Assembly (NCBI GenBank): GCA_964479665.1
Contig: CAYZNN010000018.1
Span: 1 to 64,000, forward strand
Length of the DNA: 64,000 nt
Source of the DNA: UBA2287 sp964479665
GTDB taxonomy: Bacteria > Bacteroidota > Bacteroidia > Bacteroidales > Tenuifilaceae
Direction: 5' to 3'
This document shows, piece after piece, positions 7,747 to 17,809 of the stretch. Within the stretch, counting starts at the first letter, position 1. Each line of letters starts with the position of its first letter. The notes under the pieces were generated by a model. The model was not told where the DNA came from and searched no databases. It worked only from the letters and a program-made list of their open reading frames with translations. The position numbers were made by a program, and so were the translations under genes.

Positions 7747-10737
7747 ATGAAAAAGATTTTAGCCCTGCTGTTTTTTATCATTTTAATACCTACAACTCTT
7801 CTTTCTCAAGCCAGAATTACAGGAGTTGTTACCGATGATAAAAACAAAGTGTTGCCTGGTGTAACAGTTGTCGTAAAGGGAACTTCAAAAGGTACATCAA
7901 CTAGTATCGATGGAACATATACTATTGTTGCTGAGCCTAACGAAACTTTAGTTTTTTCGATGGTTGGGATGATAACTGAATCAAGATTAGTTGGCAATAA
8001 TACAATTATTAATGTAAGCATGAAGACTGAGTCCACTTCGCTAGATGAAGTTGTAATAATAGGTTACGGTACTCAGCGCGCCAAAGACCTTACGGCGCCT
8101 ATAGTAAAAGTTAGCGGCGAAAATCTTTCACGTCAATCCTCTACTAGCGCCATGCAGGCCCTTCAGGGAGCTGCGGCGGGAGTACATATTATTAACTCAG
8201 GAGTGCCGGGTAGAGGGGCTTCTGTTAAAATAAGGGGTATTGGTTCTATTGGCGATTATGCCAATCCCCTCTATATAGTTGATGGTGTATTTGTAGATAA
8301 TATCGACTTTATAAGTTCATCTGATATTGAGGATATTACAATTTTAAAGGACGCTTCTGCAGCAGCAATATACGGGGTGCGTGCTGCAAATGGGGTGATT
8401 TTAGTAACTTCCAAAAAGGGTCGGCCTGGTGCATCCACGGTTAATTATGAGAGCTATGTAGGCCTTCAGGTTCCTGTAAACATTATGAAATTAGCTACCA
8501 AAAATCAATATATCGAAACCCTAAATGAGGCTAACGCCAATATTGATGGTTACATTCCAAAAGACCCATCTGCCTACCCAACCAGCACCGATTGGTACCA
8601 AGAATTGGTTCGAACTGCCCCAATGACAAACCATAGTTTTGATATCTCCGGATTGGCCGATAAAACCAACTATTCTTTAGGTTTTAACTACCTTTTTCAG
8701 GAAGGGATTATGGAAGCCAAGAATAGTTACCAGCGGTTTAACATGCGAGTGCGACTTGATCAGAATGTTAACGACTATGTAAAAATTGGTGTAAATGCCA
8801 TTGTGTCTCGCTACAACCAGTTCTCTCCAAACGAAAACGCTTTTTTTGGTGCATTCGTTAACCCACCGGTATATGGCGTATACGACCCCAACAACACCGA
8901 CGCATACCCGATAAATTTCGGATCACCTCAAACCTATGGTTTTGGTAATCAATACGGAAATCCTGTTGCTGCTGCATATTATCCCGAATATTACATAAAG
9001 GGTAGTAAAATGGTAATGAGCGCCTATACTGAATTTTATCCAATAAAAGACAAGTTAACATTCAAAATATCCTATAATCAGGATGAATCAAACTACACAC
9101 CTAGAAGTTTCACTCCGGCATACAACGTTGGGGGATCGCAAGGCGTAAGTAAGTCGTCCCTTACTAAAACCTCCGGCAACTCTACAAAACATATAATAGA
9201 TAATTTGCTAACATTCACTGAAAAAAATGGCAATCATAGTTACTCCATCCTTGTGGGGCAATCGACACGTATTGAACGCAGCCAATATTTAACAGGATCT
9301 GCCCTTGATGTTGTAGGTGTCGATGAACAATCGATGTATCTTGTTACAGGTTCGTATAAAAACAGGAATACAACCGATGGTGGTTCGCGTTACCACGGGT
9401 TATCATTCTTCACACGAGGAACTTATAGCCTGAAAAGCAAATACATGGCTACCCTAACATTCCGTGCCGACGGAAGTTCTAAATACCAGAAGAAGTGGGG
9501 ATTCTTCCCATCCATTGGGCTCGGTTGGAACATTTCTGAGGAAGAATTTATGAAAGATAATCGCTGGTTCAACTATATGAAAATTCGTGCTAGCTGGGGG
9601 CTTCTTGGTAACGATAACGTACCTGCCAACTCAGCTGTGGTTTTGGGGGTAACAGGAGCTGAAAGTTCAGGTATTTTTGGCAATGTTCTGGTAGATGGAG
9701 TAGGTGCACAAACGGTTCTTCAGAATTTCCTTCGATGGGAAGTTGTGAGCGGATACAACCTAGGCGTCGATTTTGTTGCACGAAACACTAAACTTTCGGG
9801 CGATTTCGACCTGTACAGCAGAACAACCCACAATGTTGTGTTCTTTGCTCCTATTGCTACCGGTGGAGGTGTTGCTAATTTGCTAGCCAACAATGGAAAG
9901 GTACTTAATGCTGGTGCCGAAATGAGCATTAACTGGAAAGATATGCTTACTGATAAAATAAATTACAATGTTGGATTTAACACAACTTTTAACTACAACC
10001 GGGTATTAGAACTTGAAGGCAGAGATTACATTCCAGGAGCATATGTTAGGGGCAGCTATGCTACCCGAACCGCTGTAGGGTACCCCATTGGTTCATTCTA
10101 TGGATACGAAATTACTGGGGTTTACGCCAGCGAGTACGAAGCATATACCGATCCCGTAAGCCAGGTAATAAAAGGGGCCGGTTTTTTTAAGTATAAAGAT
10201 CAAAACGGAGATAAGGTAATTAACGAAGATGATAAAGTTTATTTAGGAAGCCCGCTGCCATGGCTAACAATAGGTATTGACTTAGGGATGACTCTAAAGC
10301 AATGGGATTTTGGACTAATACTTTACAGCCAAATTGGCAATAAAATTTTAAATGCGAAGAGAATGATTCGCGATATTTTTGCCGATGGAAACTACGATCA
10401 AGATTTTGTATTGAACCGATGGACTCCATCAAACAAATCAGATAAATACCCTTCGGCAGAAGCATACAACTTTTCCTTTACACAGCAACCCAACGATTTT
10501 TTTGTTGAAGATGGTTCGTTTCTCAGAATTCAAAATATCCAAGTCGGATACACCCTGTTGAATATTAAAATGGTTAAGTCACTTAGGCTTTACCTTTCAG
10601 CACAACGCCTCTATACTCTATTTGGCTATAATGGATTTACCCCCGAAATTGGTGGTTCTCCCATTAGTTCTGGAGTCGACAATTCTGTATATCCTATGCA
10701 GGCAATTTTCAGTTTTGGAGTTAAAGCAAACTTTTAA
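7747..10737 (+). CDS. SusC-like TonB-dependent outer-membrane oligosaccharide transporter
   Basis: 996 residues from the ATG at 7747, which starts a clean signal peptide (KKILALLFFIILIPTTLLSQ). A carboxypeptidase-D-like regulatory domain follows (ARITGVVTDDKNKVLPGVTV). A plug domain begins at DEVVIIGYGTQ and contains GIGSIGDYANPLYIVDGV and ILKDASAAAIYGVRAANGVI, the hallmark of the SusC family (SusC/RagA). The remainder is the 22-strand barrel ending in aromatic F (GVKANF). It imports oligosaccharides bound by the SusD partner encoded 13 bp downstream, powered by TonB. The upstream extension to 7726 lacks support. Confidence 0.95.
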   Translation: MKKILALLFFIILIPTTLLSQARITGVVTDDKNKVLPGVTVVVKGTSKGTSTSIDGTYTIVAEPNETLVFSMVGMITESRLVGNNTIINVSMKTESTSLDEVVIIGYGTQRAKDLTAPIVKVSGENLSRQSSTSAMQALQGAAAGVHIINSGVPGRGASVKIRGIGSIGDYANPLYIVDGVFVDNIDFISSSDIEDITILKDASAAAIYGVRAANGVILVTSKKGRPGASTVNYESYVGLQVPVNIMKLATKNQYIETLNEANANIDGYIPKDPSAYPTSTDWYQELVRTAPMTNHSFDISGLADKTNYSLGFNYLFQEGIMEAKNSYQRFNMRVRLDQNVNDYVKIGVNAIVSRYNQFSPNENAFFGAFVNPPVYGVYDPNNTDAYPINFGSPQTYGFGNQYGNPVAAAYYPEYYIKGSKMVMSAYTEFYPIKDKLTFKISYNQDESNYTPRSFTPAYNVGGSQGVSKSSLTKTSGNSTKHIIDNLLTFTEKNGNHSYSILVGQSTRIERSQYLTGSALDVVGVDEQSMYLVTGSYKNRNTTDGGSRYHGLSFFTRGTYSLKSKYMATLTFRADGSSKYQKKWGFFPSIGLGWNISEEEFMKDNRWFNYMKIRASWGLLGNDNVPANSAVVLGVTGAESSGIFGNVLVDGVGAQTVLQNFLRWEVVSGYNLGVDFVARNTKLSGDFDLYSRTTHNVVFFAPIATGGGVANLLANNGKVLNAGAEMSINWKDMLTDKINYNVGFNTTFNYNRVLELEGRDYIPGAYVRGSYATRTAVGYPIGSFYGYEITGVYASEYEAYTDPVSQVIKGAGFFKYKDQNGDKVINEDDKVYLGSPLPWLTIGIDLGMTLKQWDFGLILYSQIGNKILNAKRMIRDIFADGNYDQDFVLNRWTPSNKSDKYPSAEAYNFSFTQQPNDFFVEDGSFLRIQNIQVGYTLLNIKMVKSLRLYLSAQRLYTLFGYNGFTPEIGGSPISSGVDNSVYPMQAIFSFGVKANF

Positions 10738-10750
10738 TACTCGAACTAAT

Positions 10751-12238
10751 ATGAAATCATTGAAAATACTCATTTTCCTAATAGTTAGCCTCACACTAGT
10801 TAATTGTGAAGACTTTCTCGATCTCAGGCCCGAAGGCACAATTCCGGCAGCGGGTATTGATTACACAAAAGTTGAAAATGTATTCCTACCTATAAGTGCT
10901 TCGTATGCCAAACTTCGCTCATGGAATGCACATGTTTTCCCATACGTTGGGGCTTTCGAAATTGCTTCGGACAATGCCGACAAAGGTAGCACACCCGAAG
11001 ATAACCCCCCTATGAAGGAAATAGACGATTTAACCTATCAATCCAATAATGGTTTAATAAATAACCTATGGATTGGATATTACGACATTGTGAGCGGAGC
11101 CAACTATGCTATTCATCAAATGCCTCTTTTTCAACAAGCTTTATTAAATAACAACGATAAGCAATACGCCATGCAATGCCAGGGTGAGGTAAAGTTTATT
11201 AGAGCATACGCATACTTCAATTTAACTAGGCTTTTTGGCAGGGTTCCAATAATCGACACAATTCTATCGGCTACGCAACTCGCATCGGTTCAGCAAGCAT
11301 CAAAAGCACAGTTATATGAGTTTATTGAAAGAGATTTGAAAGAGGCTATTGCCGTTCTTCCTACATCCTATACAATGCAATGGGCTGGTCGAATAAATAA
11401 GTATACTGCTATGGCTCTAAAAGCAAAGGTTCATATGTACCAAGCTGAATGGGACTCGGTTGCATGGCTTACAGATAAAATAATTGCCTCAGGCAGCTAT
11501 AGCCTTCTGACCGATTTCAGGAAGGTGTTTAGCATTGAGGGCGAAAATAGTTCCGAATCACTTTTCGAAATTCAAAGTTCTACATTGGGGAATACAAGCG
11601 GCCCAACAACCTACCTCGAATATGCATTTGTTCAGGGTCCCAGAGGCAACTCGCCAAGCAATATGCAAGGTTGGGGATTCTGCACACCTAGTCAAAATTT
11701 AATTGATTTTTTTAATACACGAGGAGAAATAGTTCGCCCAGCAACCACTCTACTATTCAGGGGCACAAAAACTCCTGAAGGAGATAGTATTAAAACTCGT
11801 TGTGCCAATCCAGTATATAATGGGAAAGTCTATACTCCATCGGCATATAATAACTGGATACACAATGGATACGGATTTGACCACAACATTAGAATTATTC
11901 GTTATTCCGATGTGTTACTTATGTTCGCAGAGGCCCTTGTACAAGGAGCTTCGGTTCCTTTATCCAGCGGACTTGGAGCAGACCTTGCAGTAAATTTAGT
12001 GCGAAGAAGGGCCGGACTTACCGATCTATCGGGTGTTACACTGAATGAAATATGGGATGAACGCCGTGCAGAACTAGCTATGGAGCAGGATCGATTTTTT
12101 GACCTTATAAGAACCGGGAGAGCCGTAGTAGCTCTGGCAGATAAGGGCTTTATTGCTGGAAAGCATGAAGTATACCCAATACCATCTGCACAAATTCAAC
12201 TGAATCCTAATTTAACCCAAAATAATGGATATGACTAA
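10751..12238 (+). CDS. SusD-like surface glycan-binding lipoprotein
   Basis: 495 residues. A lipoprotein signal ends at Cys19 (LTLVNC), followed by EDFLDLRPEG, the usual SusD start. The TPR-rich SusD fold is seen in QGEVKFIRAYAYFNLTRLFGRVPII, and the C-terminal block in NLVRRRAGL...IWDERRAELAMEQDRFFDLIRTGRA. It forms the lid of the SusC transporter and captures the oligosaccharide at the cell surface. I chose the ATG at 10751; the longer frame from 10622 overlaps susC and has no signal peptide. The pair is the core of the locus. Confidence 0.95.
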   Translation: MKSLKILIFLIVSLTLVNCEDFLDLRPEGTIPAAGIDYTKVENVFLPISASYAKLRSWNAHVFPYVGAFEIASDNADKGSTPEDNPPMKEIDDLTYQSNNGLINNLWIGYYDIVSGANYAIHQMPLFQQALLNNNDKQYAMQCQGEVKFIRAYAYFNLTRLFGRVPIIDTILSATQLASVQQASKAQLYEFIERDLKEAIAVLPTSYTMQWAGRINKYTAMALKAKVHMYQAEWDSVAWLTDKIIASGSYSLLTDFRKVFSIEGENSSESLFEIQSSTLGNTSGPTTYLEYAFVQGPRGNSPSNMQGWGFCTPSQNLIDFFNTRGEIVRPATTLLFRGTKTPEGDSIKTRCANPVYNGKVYTPSAYNNWIHNGYGFDHNIRIIRYSDVLLMFAEALVQGASVPLSSGLGADLAVNLVRRRAGLTDLSGVTLNEIWDERRAELAMEQDRFFDLIRTGRAVVALADKGFIAGKHEVYPIPSAQIQLNPNLTQNNGYD

Positions 12239-12272
12239 CCTTTTTTATTGTTTAACCTAACACTTTTTAACT

Positions 12273-13139
12273 ATGAAAAACAAATTCAGATTTTTAACTG
12301 CAGTTCTTTTGGGAGCCATGGCTGTTACGGCATTAACCTTCACATCGTGCGGCGAAGCCGATGACGACAATGGCGGAAAAGTAGACCCCAACACCATTGC
12401 TACTGCCGATTTGGTAGCACACTTCCCGTTCGATGGGAATGGAACCGAACGTATAGCAAGCCTTACCCCAACAATGCAACCCAACGTAACCTACGTTGCA
12501 GGTCGTAGAGGACAAGCTTACAAGGGTGCAAACGGAGCTCACCTGCTTTACACCTTGCCTACCACCAGCCCACTTAAGAACCTAACCTCATTTACTTTGG
12601 CTATGTGGTTCAGGTCTCCGCTTGTTACAGGCGACCCAGAGCCCACCATTTTTGAAATTGGTAGGTCTGACGATGCCTACTGGGGCAACCTTAAGTTTGC
12701 CCTGAACAGATTGAACGCAACAGCCGATTCGCTCCAATTAAAAGTTTTCTTCTTGAAAACGGGTGTTGAGTGGTCGGGGCAGCACATCAGTTTCTCAAAA
12801 AACATCTTTCCAATTAACACTTGGATGCACCTAGTACTTCAGTATGATGAAGTAACCTCTAAATACATGATATACAAAGATGGTGTTAGGGTTGTTACTA
12901 ACACAGGAGTTGAGGATCGCAAGCAGGGCCCAGATGGTACAGCACTTGGTGCACTTTCGTTTACTAATGCCGACAAAATAAATATTGGGGCATGGAGACC
13001 AAAATCGGAAGGAACTGCTACTGATGCTTGGATGGGTTGGTTCATGGGCAACCTCGATGAACTTCGTGTTTACAAAAAAGCACTTACAGCAAGTGAAATC
13101 CAAGCGTTATATTATGCCGAAGTTAGCCAAATGCAATAA
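12273..13139 (+). CDS. LamG-domain surface lipoprotein (SusE/F position)
   Basis: 288 residues. A lipoprotein signal ends at Cys26, followed by GEADDDNGG, an acidic stretch like the Bacteroidota lipoprotein export signal, so surface exposure is likely. The rest is a laminin-G/concanavalin-like jellyroll (LVAHFPFDGNGTERI, then FTLAMWFRS, WMHLVLQYDE, GNLDELRVYKKALTASEIQALY). In this position, right after SusD, such proteins act as accessory glycan-binding proteins. No catalytic residues are recognisable. Binding to beta-1,2-glucan would be a prediction from context. Confidence 0.75.
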   Translation: MKNKFRFLTAVLLGAMAVTALTFTSCGEADDDNGGKVDPNTIATADLVAHFPFDGNGTERIASLTPTMQPNVTYVAGRRGQAYKGANGAHLLYTLPTTSPLKNLTSFTLAMWFRSPLVTGDPEPTIFEIGRSDDAYWGNLKFALNRLNATADSLQLKVFFLKTGVEWSGQHISFSKNIFPINTWMHLVLQYDEVTSKYMIYKDGVRVVTNTGVEDRKQGPDGTALGALSFTNADKINIGAWRPKSEGTATDAWMGWFMGNLDELRVYKKALTASEIQALYYAEVSQMQ

Positions 13140-13161
13140 TTTCAGTTAGTTTCTAACAAAG

Positions 13162-13189
13162 GGAAGAGATAAGTTGCTGCTTCTCTTCC
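13162..13189 (+). terminator. Hairpin between the binding-protein genes and the enzyme genes
   Basis: GGAAGAGA (13162-13169) pairs perfectly with TCTCTTCC (13182-13189) across a 12-nt loop and is followed by ATTTGTTTTTC. It looks like a weak intrinsic terminator or mRNA-stabilising stem that would give more SusC/SusD/LamG transcript than enzyme transcript. Confidence 0.5.
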
Positions 13190-13216
13190 ATTTGTTTTTC
13201 TTCAGTTCAATTCGCC

Positions 13217-14872
13217 ATGCAAATGCGTCAAATAGCCTTTCTTCTAATGCTTCTTCTTTTTATTGCTTGTAAAAAGGATGAGCCTGAAGTGCTTAGAAAT
13301 TATACCATCGATTCCATTTTTGTGAACAATACTTATGCTCCAAACAATTCAATAATTTATGGAATCGACTATCGCAAACAGGAATTCACAATTATTTTTA
13401 ACGATGCGGTTGATACATTAAAATTTTGGAAAAGATCATTTTACATTTCAGGTGGTATCGATTCTTCGTATAATTACAAATTCAGTAACGATAAAAAGAA
13501 ACTTTTCATTGAACCCAACATACCCTTAGTCCCATTAGAGGGCTACAGGGTTACTTTTAATCAAGGGCCAATGCTTGGGGGTTTAATAAATGAAAATTAT
13601 TCATTCGTTTTAAGGACTCAAATAGACAGTTCATTTAAGTTTCCGTTGCTAACCGACGATGAATTGCTAACCCATGTTCAATATCATACATTTAAGTATT
13701 TTTGGGATTATGCGCACCCTACGTCAGGATTAATAAGAGAGAGAAATGGTTCGAACGATTTGGTAACTTCTGGCGGAAGTGGATTTGGCTTAATGGCAAT
13801 TTTGGTTGGCATTGAGCGAAATTTTATTACCCGTCAACAAGGGTTCGAACGGCTTAACAAAATTGTGAGTTTTTTAAACCGGCCCGAAACAGATAAGTTT
13901 CATGGTGCATTTCCACATTGGCTTAACGGAAGTACTGGGAAAGTTATTCCCTTTAGCCTAAAAGATAATGGAGGAGATTTGGTTGAAACAGCGTTTCTGA
14001 TGCAGGGTTTGCTAACAGTTAAAGAATATTTCAAAAATGGATCCGTTGAAGAGCAGTCAATGTGCTCAACTATTGATTCACTTTATAGAAATGTGAAATG
14101 GAGTTGGTACCGGAAAAACAATGAGAATGTATTATACTGGCACTGGTCACCCAACTATGGATGGGATATGAATCACACAATTAGGGGATGGAACGAAGCG
14201 CTTATAGTATATGTTTTAGCCGCAGGATCACCAACCTACCCAATTCCTTTAACGGTTTACCAGGAGGGCTGGGCAAGAAATGGAACCTACCCAATGGTAA
14301 ACAACAGAAGTTTCTATGGCATACAGTTACCTTTAGGATACGACTATGGGGGCCCCCTGTTTTTTGCTCATTACTCATTCCTTGGGCTCGACCCACGAAA
14401 CCTCTCCGACCAGTACGCCAATTACTGGAACCAGAACGTTGCACACACCCAAATTAATAGAGCCCATTGCATTGCCAACCCCAGAGCCCGAATAGGCTAT
14501 TCAGCCGATTGCTGGGGACTTTCAGCAAGCGATATTCAAGATGGTTACACGGCAAGTTCACCTACTAACGATGTGGGCGTTATAGCGCCAACAGCAGCCA
14601 TTTCATCAATACCTTACACCCCGCAAGAAAGTATGCGTGCCCTTAAATTCTTTTATTACGTTTTAGGTGATAAAATATGGGGCGAATACGGATTTTACGA
14701 TTCATTTAACCTTTCAACTCTTTGGTATGCCCGATCGTATCTTGCAATTGACCAGGGACCAATTATTTGCATGATTGAGAATTACAGAAGTGGGCTGCTA
14801 TGGGAACTATTTATGGAAAACCAATATGTTCAATCGGGACTTAACAGCCTTCAAATATCCTTCAGGAAGTAA
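13217..14872 (+). CDS. GH144-type beta-1,2-glucanase lipoprotein 1, with N-terminal Ig-like domain
   Basis: 551 residues. A lipoprotein signal ends at Cys18 (FIAC) and is followed by KKDEPE, a charged stretch fitting a surface export signal. Residues 30-140 form a Big_5/Ig-like domain (IDYRKQEFTIIFNDAVDTL). From about 150 runs a glycoamylase-type (PF10091) (alpha/alpha)6 barrel: HTFKYFWDYAHPTSGLIRER, GDLVETAFLMQGLL, NVLYWHWSPNYGW, YGGPLFFAHYSFLGLDPR, CWGLSAS, and IMIENYRSG-like MIENYRSGLLWE. PF10091 proteins form CAZy family GH144, which acts on beta-1,2-glucan. It is probably the surface enzyme that first cuts the polymer. It begins an array of three related genes. Confidence 0.82.
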   Translation: MQMRQIAFLLMLLLFIACKKDEPEVLRNYTIDSIFVNNTYAPNNSIIYGIDYRKQEFTIIFNDAVDTLKFWKRSFYISGGIDSSYNYKFSNDKKKLFIEPNIPLVPLEGYRVTFNQGPMLGGLINENYSFVLRTQIDSSFKFPLLTDDELLTHVQYHTFKYFWDYAHPTSGLIRERNGSNDLVTSGGSGFGLMAILVGIERNFITRQQGFERLNKIVSFLNRPETDKFHGAFPHWLNGSTGKVIPFSLKDNGGDLVETAFLMQGLLTVKEYFKNGSVEEQSMCSTIDSLYRNVKWSWYRKNNENVLYWHWSPNYGWDMNHTIRGWNEALIVYVLAAGSPTYPIPLTVYQEGWARNGTYPMVNNRSFYGIQLPLGYDYGGPLFFAHYSFLGLDPRNLSDQYANYWNQNVAHTQINRAHCIANPRARIGYSADCWGLSASDIQDGYTASSPTNDVGVIAPTAAISSIPYTPQESMRALKFFYYVLGDKIWGEYGFYDSFNLSTLWYARSYLAIDQGPIICMIENYRSGLLWELFMENQYVQSGLNSLQISFRK

Positions 14873-14874
14873 GC

Positions 14875-16230
14875 ATGAAAAAATTGCATTACTTCATAAT
14901 TCTGTTCTTACTTGGGTTAACTTGCACCTGCCGAGAACCTAAGGTTAGGGGTATTGATAATATGGGCAAACACATAGAGAAAATCTCAAACGGCTCGCTA
15001 CTCAACCTATTACAATTTAAAACTTTTGGTTATTTCTGGAACGGTGCCGAACCAATTTCAGGTATGGCGCGTGAACGAATACATTTTGGTGATGAAAACC
15101 CCGTTGACGATAAGAATGTTGTTACTATCGGGGGTACAGGTATTGGGGTGATGGCCATAATAGATGGTATTGAAAGAGGTTTTAAAACAAGAGAAGATGG
15201 GCTTAACAGATTGTTACAAATAGTCGATTTTTTAAAAAAAGCCGATCGCTATCATGGCGCTTGGCCCCACTGGATGTTTGGTGAAAATGGAAAGACTAAA
15301 CCTTTTAGCCATACCGATGATGGTGCCGATTTAGTTGAAACGGCATTCCTAATGCAAGGACTACTTACAGCAAGGCAATACTTCAGAAAAAACTCGGTTA
15401 GGGAAGAACTTCTGGTTTCTGAAATCGATAAACTTTGGCGTGAAGTTGAATGGAACCGGTTTACTAGTGACGGAGAAAACGTTCTCTACTGGCATTGGTC
15501 GCCAAATTTTGGATGGGAAAAAAATCATAGAGTTCGTGGATGGGATGAATGCTTTATTCTTTATATCCTCGCTGCTTCATCGCCCACTTTCCCAATCGAC
15601 CCTAGTGTTTACCATAAAGGATGGGCATGGGATGGTGAAATTTTATCTTCATCGCAAACATACAATATACCACTTTTGGTTAAACATAATCACAACGAAA
15701 CCTATGGGGGGCCATTATTCTGGTCGCACTATTCATTCTTAGGCCTAGACCCTCGAAATTTAAGAGACCAATACGCTAATTATTGGAATGTAGTTGTAAA
15801 CCACACTCTTATAAACAGACAGTGGTGCTTACAAAACCCTCTGGGTTTTAAGGGGTATGGCAGAAACTGCTGGGGTTTAACTTCGAGCAATTCAATTAAT
15901 GGTTATTTAGCTCATGCGCCCGGTTACAACACAGATGTTGGAGTTATTTCTCCAACCGCAGCATTGAGTTCATTCCCTTATGCTCCTGAATAATCAATGG
16001 AAGTGCTTCATTACTTATACTTCGAACTGGGCGACCGACTTATGGGGGAATATGGATTTTACGATGCATTTAGTATTCACCATAATTGGTTTCCTAAATA
16101 ATACTTAGCAATCGATCAAGGGCCCATAATTATTATGATTGAGAACTACAGATCGGGACTTTGTTGGAATCTTTTTATGTCTTCCCCAGAAATAAAATTA
16201 GGTTTAAAAAAACTAGGTTTTAGTTTCTAG
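14875..16230 (+). pseudogene. GH144-type beta-1,2-glucanase 2, interrupted by two in-frame TAA codons
   Basis: The gene starts 2 bp after gene 1 with a lipoprotein-like signal (Cys17 or Cys19). It carries the same (alpha/alpha)6 barrel as gene 1 (GADLVETAFLMQGLL, LYWHWSPNFGW, GGPLFWSHYSFLGLDPRNL) but no Ig domain. A TAA at 15991-15993 follows SSFPYAPE. The same frame then continues, homologous to gene 1, as SMEVLHYLYFELGDRLMGEYGFYDAF, meets a second TAA at 16099-16101, and goes on with YLAIDQGPIIIMIENYRSG to a TAG at 16228. Against gene 1 the stops replace Glu (GAA to TAA) and Ser (TCA to TAA). The product made (372 residues) lacks the last helices, so it is probably inactive. Confidence 0.8.
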
Positions 16231-16279
16231 GTTGTAAAGAAGTAAAAGAGTTTGGTTGAAAACAAATTGAAATTCAAAT

Positions 16280-17659
16280 ATGAGAGTTAAAACTTTAATT
16301 ATTCTGTTACTTGTTGCATCCACTGCCTGTCAGCACACCCAACAAGTTTATTACAAATCGTTTGGCAGAATTGATCACCCTCTGTTACCCGAATTCGAAG
16401 CGATGTTGGACTCTATCCAGCAAAAAACCTTTCTTTTTTTTGTAAATGAGCATCATCCTGAATGGGGAATTGTAAAGGATCGCGCTGCCAGCTGGGCCCC
16501 CTCAAGCATTGCAGCATCTGGGTTCGGATTACCGAGTTTTGCCATTGGGGTTGAAAGAAAATGGATGACTCGCGAACAGGCGGCACAGATAACCCTGAAA
16601 ATGTTAACTTTCTATGCAAACTCAACTCAAAGTTCCGGCCCAAATGCAGCAGGATACAAGGGTTTCTACTACCATTTTCACAAAATGGATACGGGTACAA
16701 GGGAGTGGAATTGCGAACTTTCTTCAATAGATACGGGTCTACTTTTAATGGGTGTAATATTTGCCCGCAACTACTACAATCAGAACAATTCTATTGAAAA
16801 TCACATCAGGTCGCTGGCAACTTTTCTTTTAGAAAGGGTTGACTGGAATTTTATGAAAATGCCTTCAGAGGGCGATTATGCTTCCACATTATCAATGGGT
16901 TGGTATCCTGAAAATGGGTTGCACCATATGGGTTGGAGTGGTTATAACGAAGCTCTTTTCCTTTACATACTTGCTGCAGGGTGTGGAATGGAAAACGTTG
17001 AAATGAGTTACAACTCGTGGCTTAGCACATATAAATGGGAAACTCCTTATGAAGGTCTTTCTCATGTTGCCTTCCCTCCCCTTTTTGGCCACCAATTCTC
17101 CCATGCATTTATTGATTTTCGGGGCTTAGCCGATAGTTATATGAAGCAGAAGGGCATCGATTACTTCGAGAACTCTCGTCGTGCAACCTATGTTCAGCGC
17201 CAATACGCCATCGATAACCAATATGGCTGGGTAGGCTACGACTCGCTTTGCTGGGGCGTTACAGCCAGCGATGGCCCAACCGAAAAGTACAATTTCAATG
17301 GTAAAAATTTTTTAGGCTATGCAGGCAGAGGAACTAGCGGACCCGAATACAACTATTTCGACGATGGAACAATTGCACCCTACGGGCCTCTTTCATCGTT
17401 GCCCTTTGCACCTGAAATTGTGCTACCAACCATAAAATCGATGATTGAGCGAAATGGTACTAAAATATGGGGAAAGTATGGATTTTACGATGCCTTTAAT
17501 CATACCGCCAACTGGGTGAACGACGATTTTGTGGGCATTGCACAAGGTCCAATGCTCATTATGATTGAAAACTTTAGATCCGGACTGGTTTGGAACTACG
17601 TAATGCAGGATCCAATAATTCAAAAAGGGCTTACAAAGTTGGGGTTCGATTATATGTAG
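16280..17659 (+). CDS. GH144-type beta-1,2-glucanase lipoprotein 3
   Basis: 459 residues. A lipoprotein signal ends at Cys17 (ASTAC), followed by QHTQQ without acidic residues, so it may face the periplasm rather than the outside. The barrel belongs to the classic glycoamylase-domain subgroup: GFYYHFHKMDTGTREWNCELSSIDTGLLL, AGCGMENVEMSYNSW, HQFSHAFIDFRGLADSYM, YAIDNQYGWVGYDSLCWGVTASDGP and MIENFRSGLVW. It is clearly more divergent from genes 1 and 2 than they are from each other; where they have DLVETA it has ELSSIDT. GH144 contains both endo-glucanases and sophorose-releasing exo-enzymes, so a division of labour is plausible. Confidence 0.82.
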   Translation: MRVKTLIILLLVASTACQHTQQVYYKSFGRIDHPLLPEFEAMLDSIQQKTFLFFVNEHHPEWGIVKDRAASWAPSSIAASGFGLPSFAIGVERKWMTREQAAQITLKMLTFYANSTQSSGPNAAGYKGFYYHFHKMDTGTREWNCELSSIDTGLLLMGVIFARNYYNQNNSIENHIRSLATFLLERVDWNFMKMPSEGDYASTLSMGWYPENGLHHMGWSGYNEALFLYILAAGCGMENVEMSYNSWLSTYKWETPYEGLSHVAFPPLFGHQFSHAFIDFRGLADSYMKQKGIDYFENSRRATYVQRQYAIDNQYGWVGYDSLCWGVTASDGPTEKYNFNGKNFLGYAGRGTSGPEYNYFDDGTIAPYGPLSSLPFAPEIVLPTIKSMIERNGTKIWGKYGFYDAFNHTANWVNDDFVGIAQGPMLIMIENFRSGLVWNYVMQDPIIQKGLTKLGFDYM

Positions 17660-17809
17660 TGGAACCAAACCATATTTTAATATCGTACGCATAGCCTCAT
17701 GGTATGATTTCCAAACCTTATCAGGATTACCTTGCCCGAAAGAGCGAGGTATTAAAAAATAAGGGACTAAAATGTTGATAAGCAAAATTAATTAGTAAAA
17801 ACTATTAAA

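Noticed and set aside
14188..14457. Extra reading frames on both strands within GH144 gene 1
   Set aside because: Their positions coincide with conserved barrel motifs of the real gene; composition unlike proteins.
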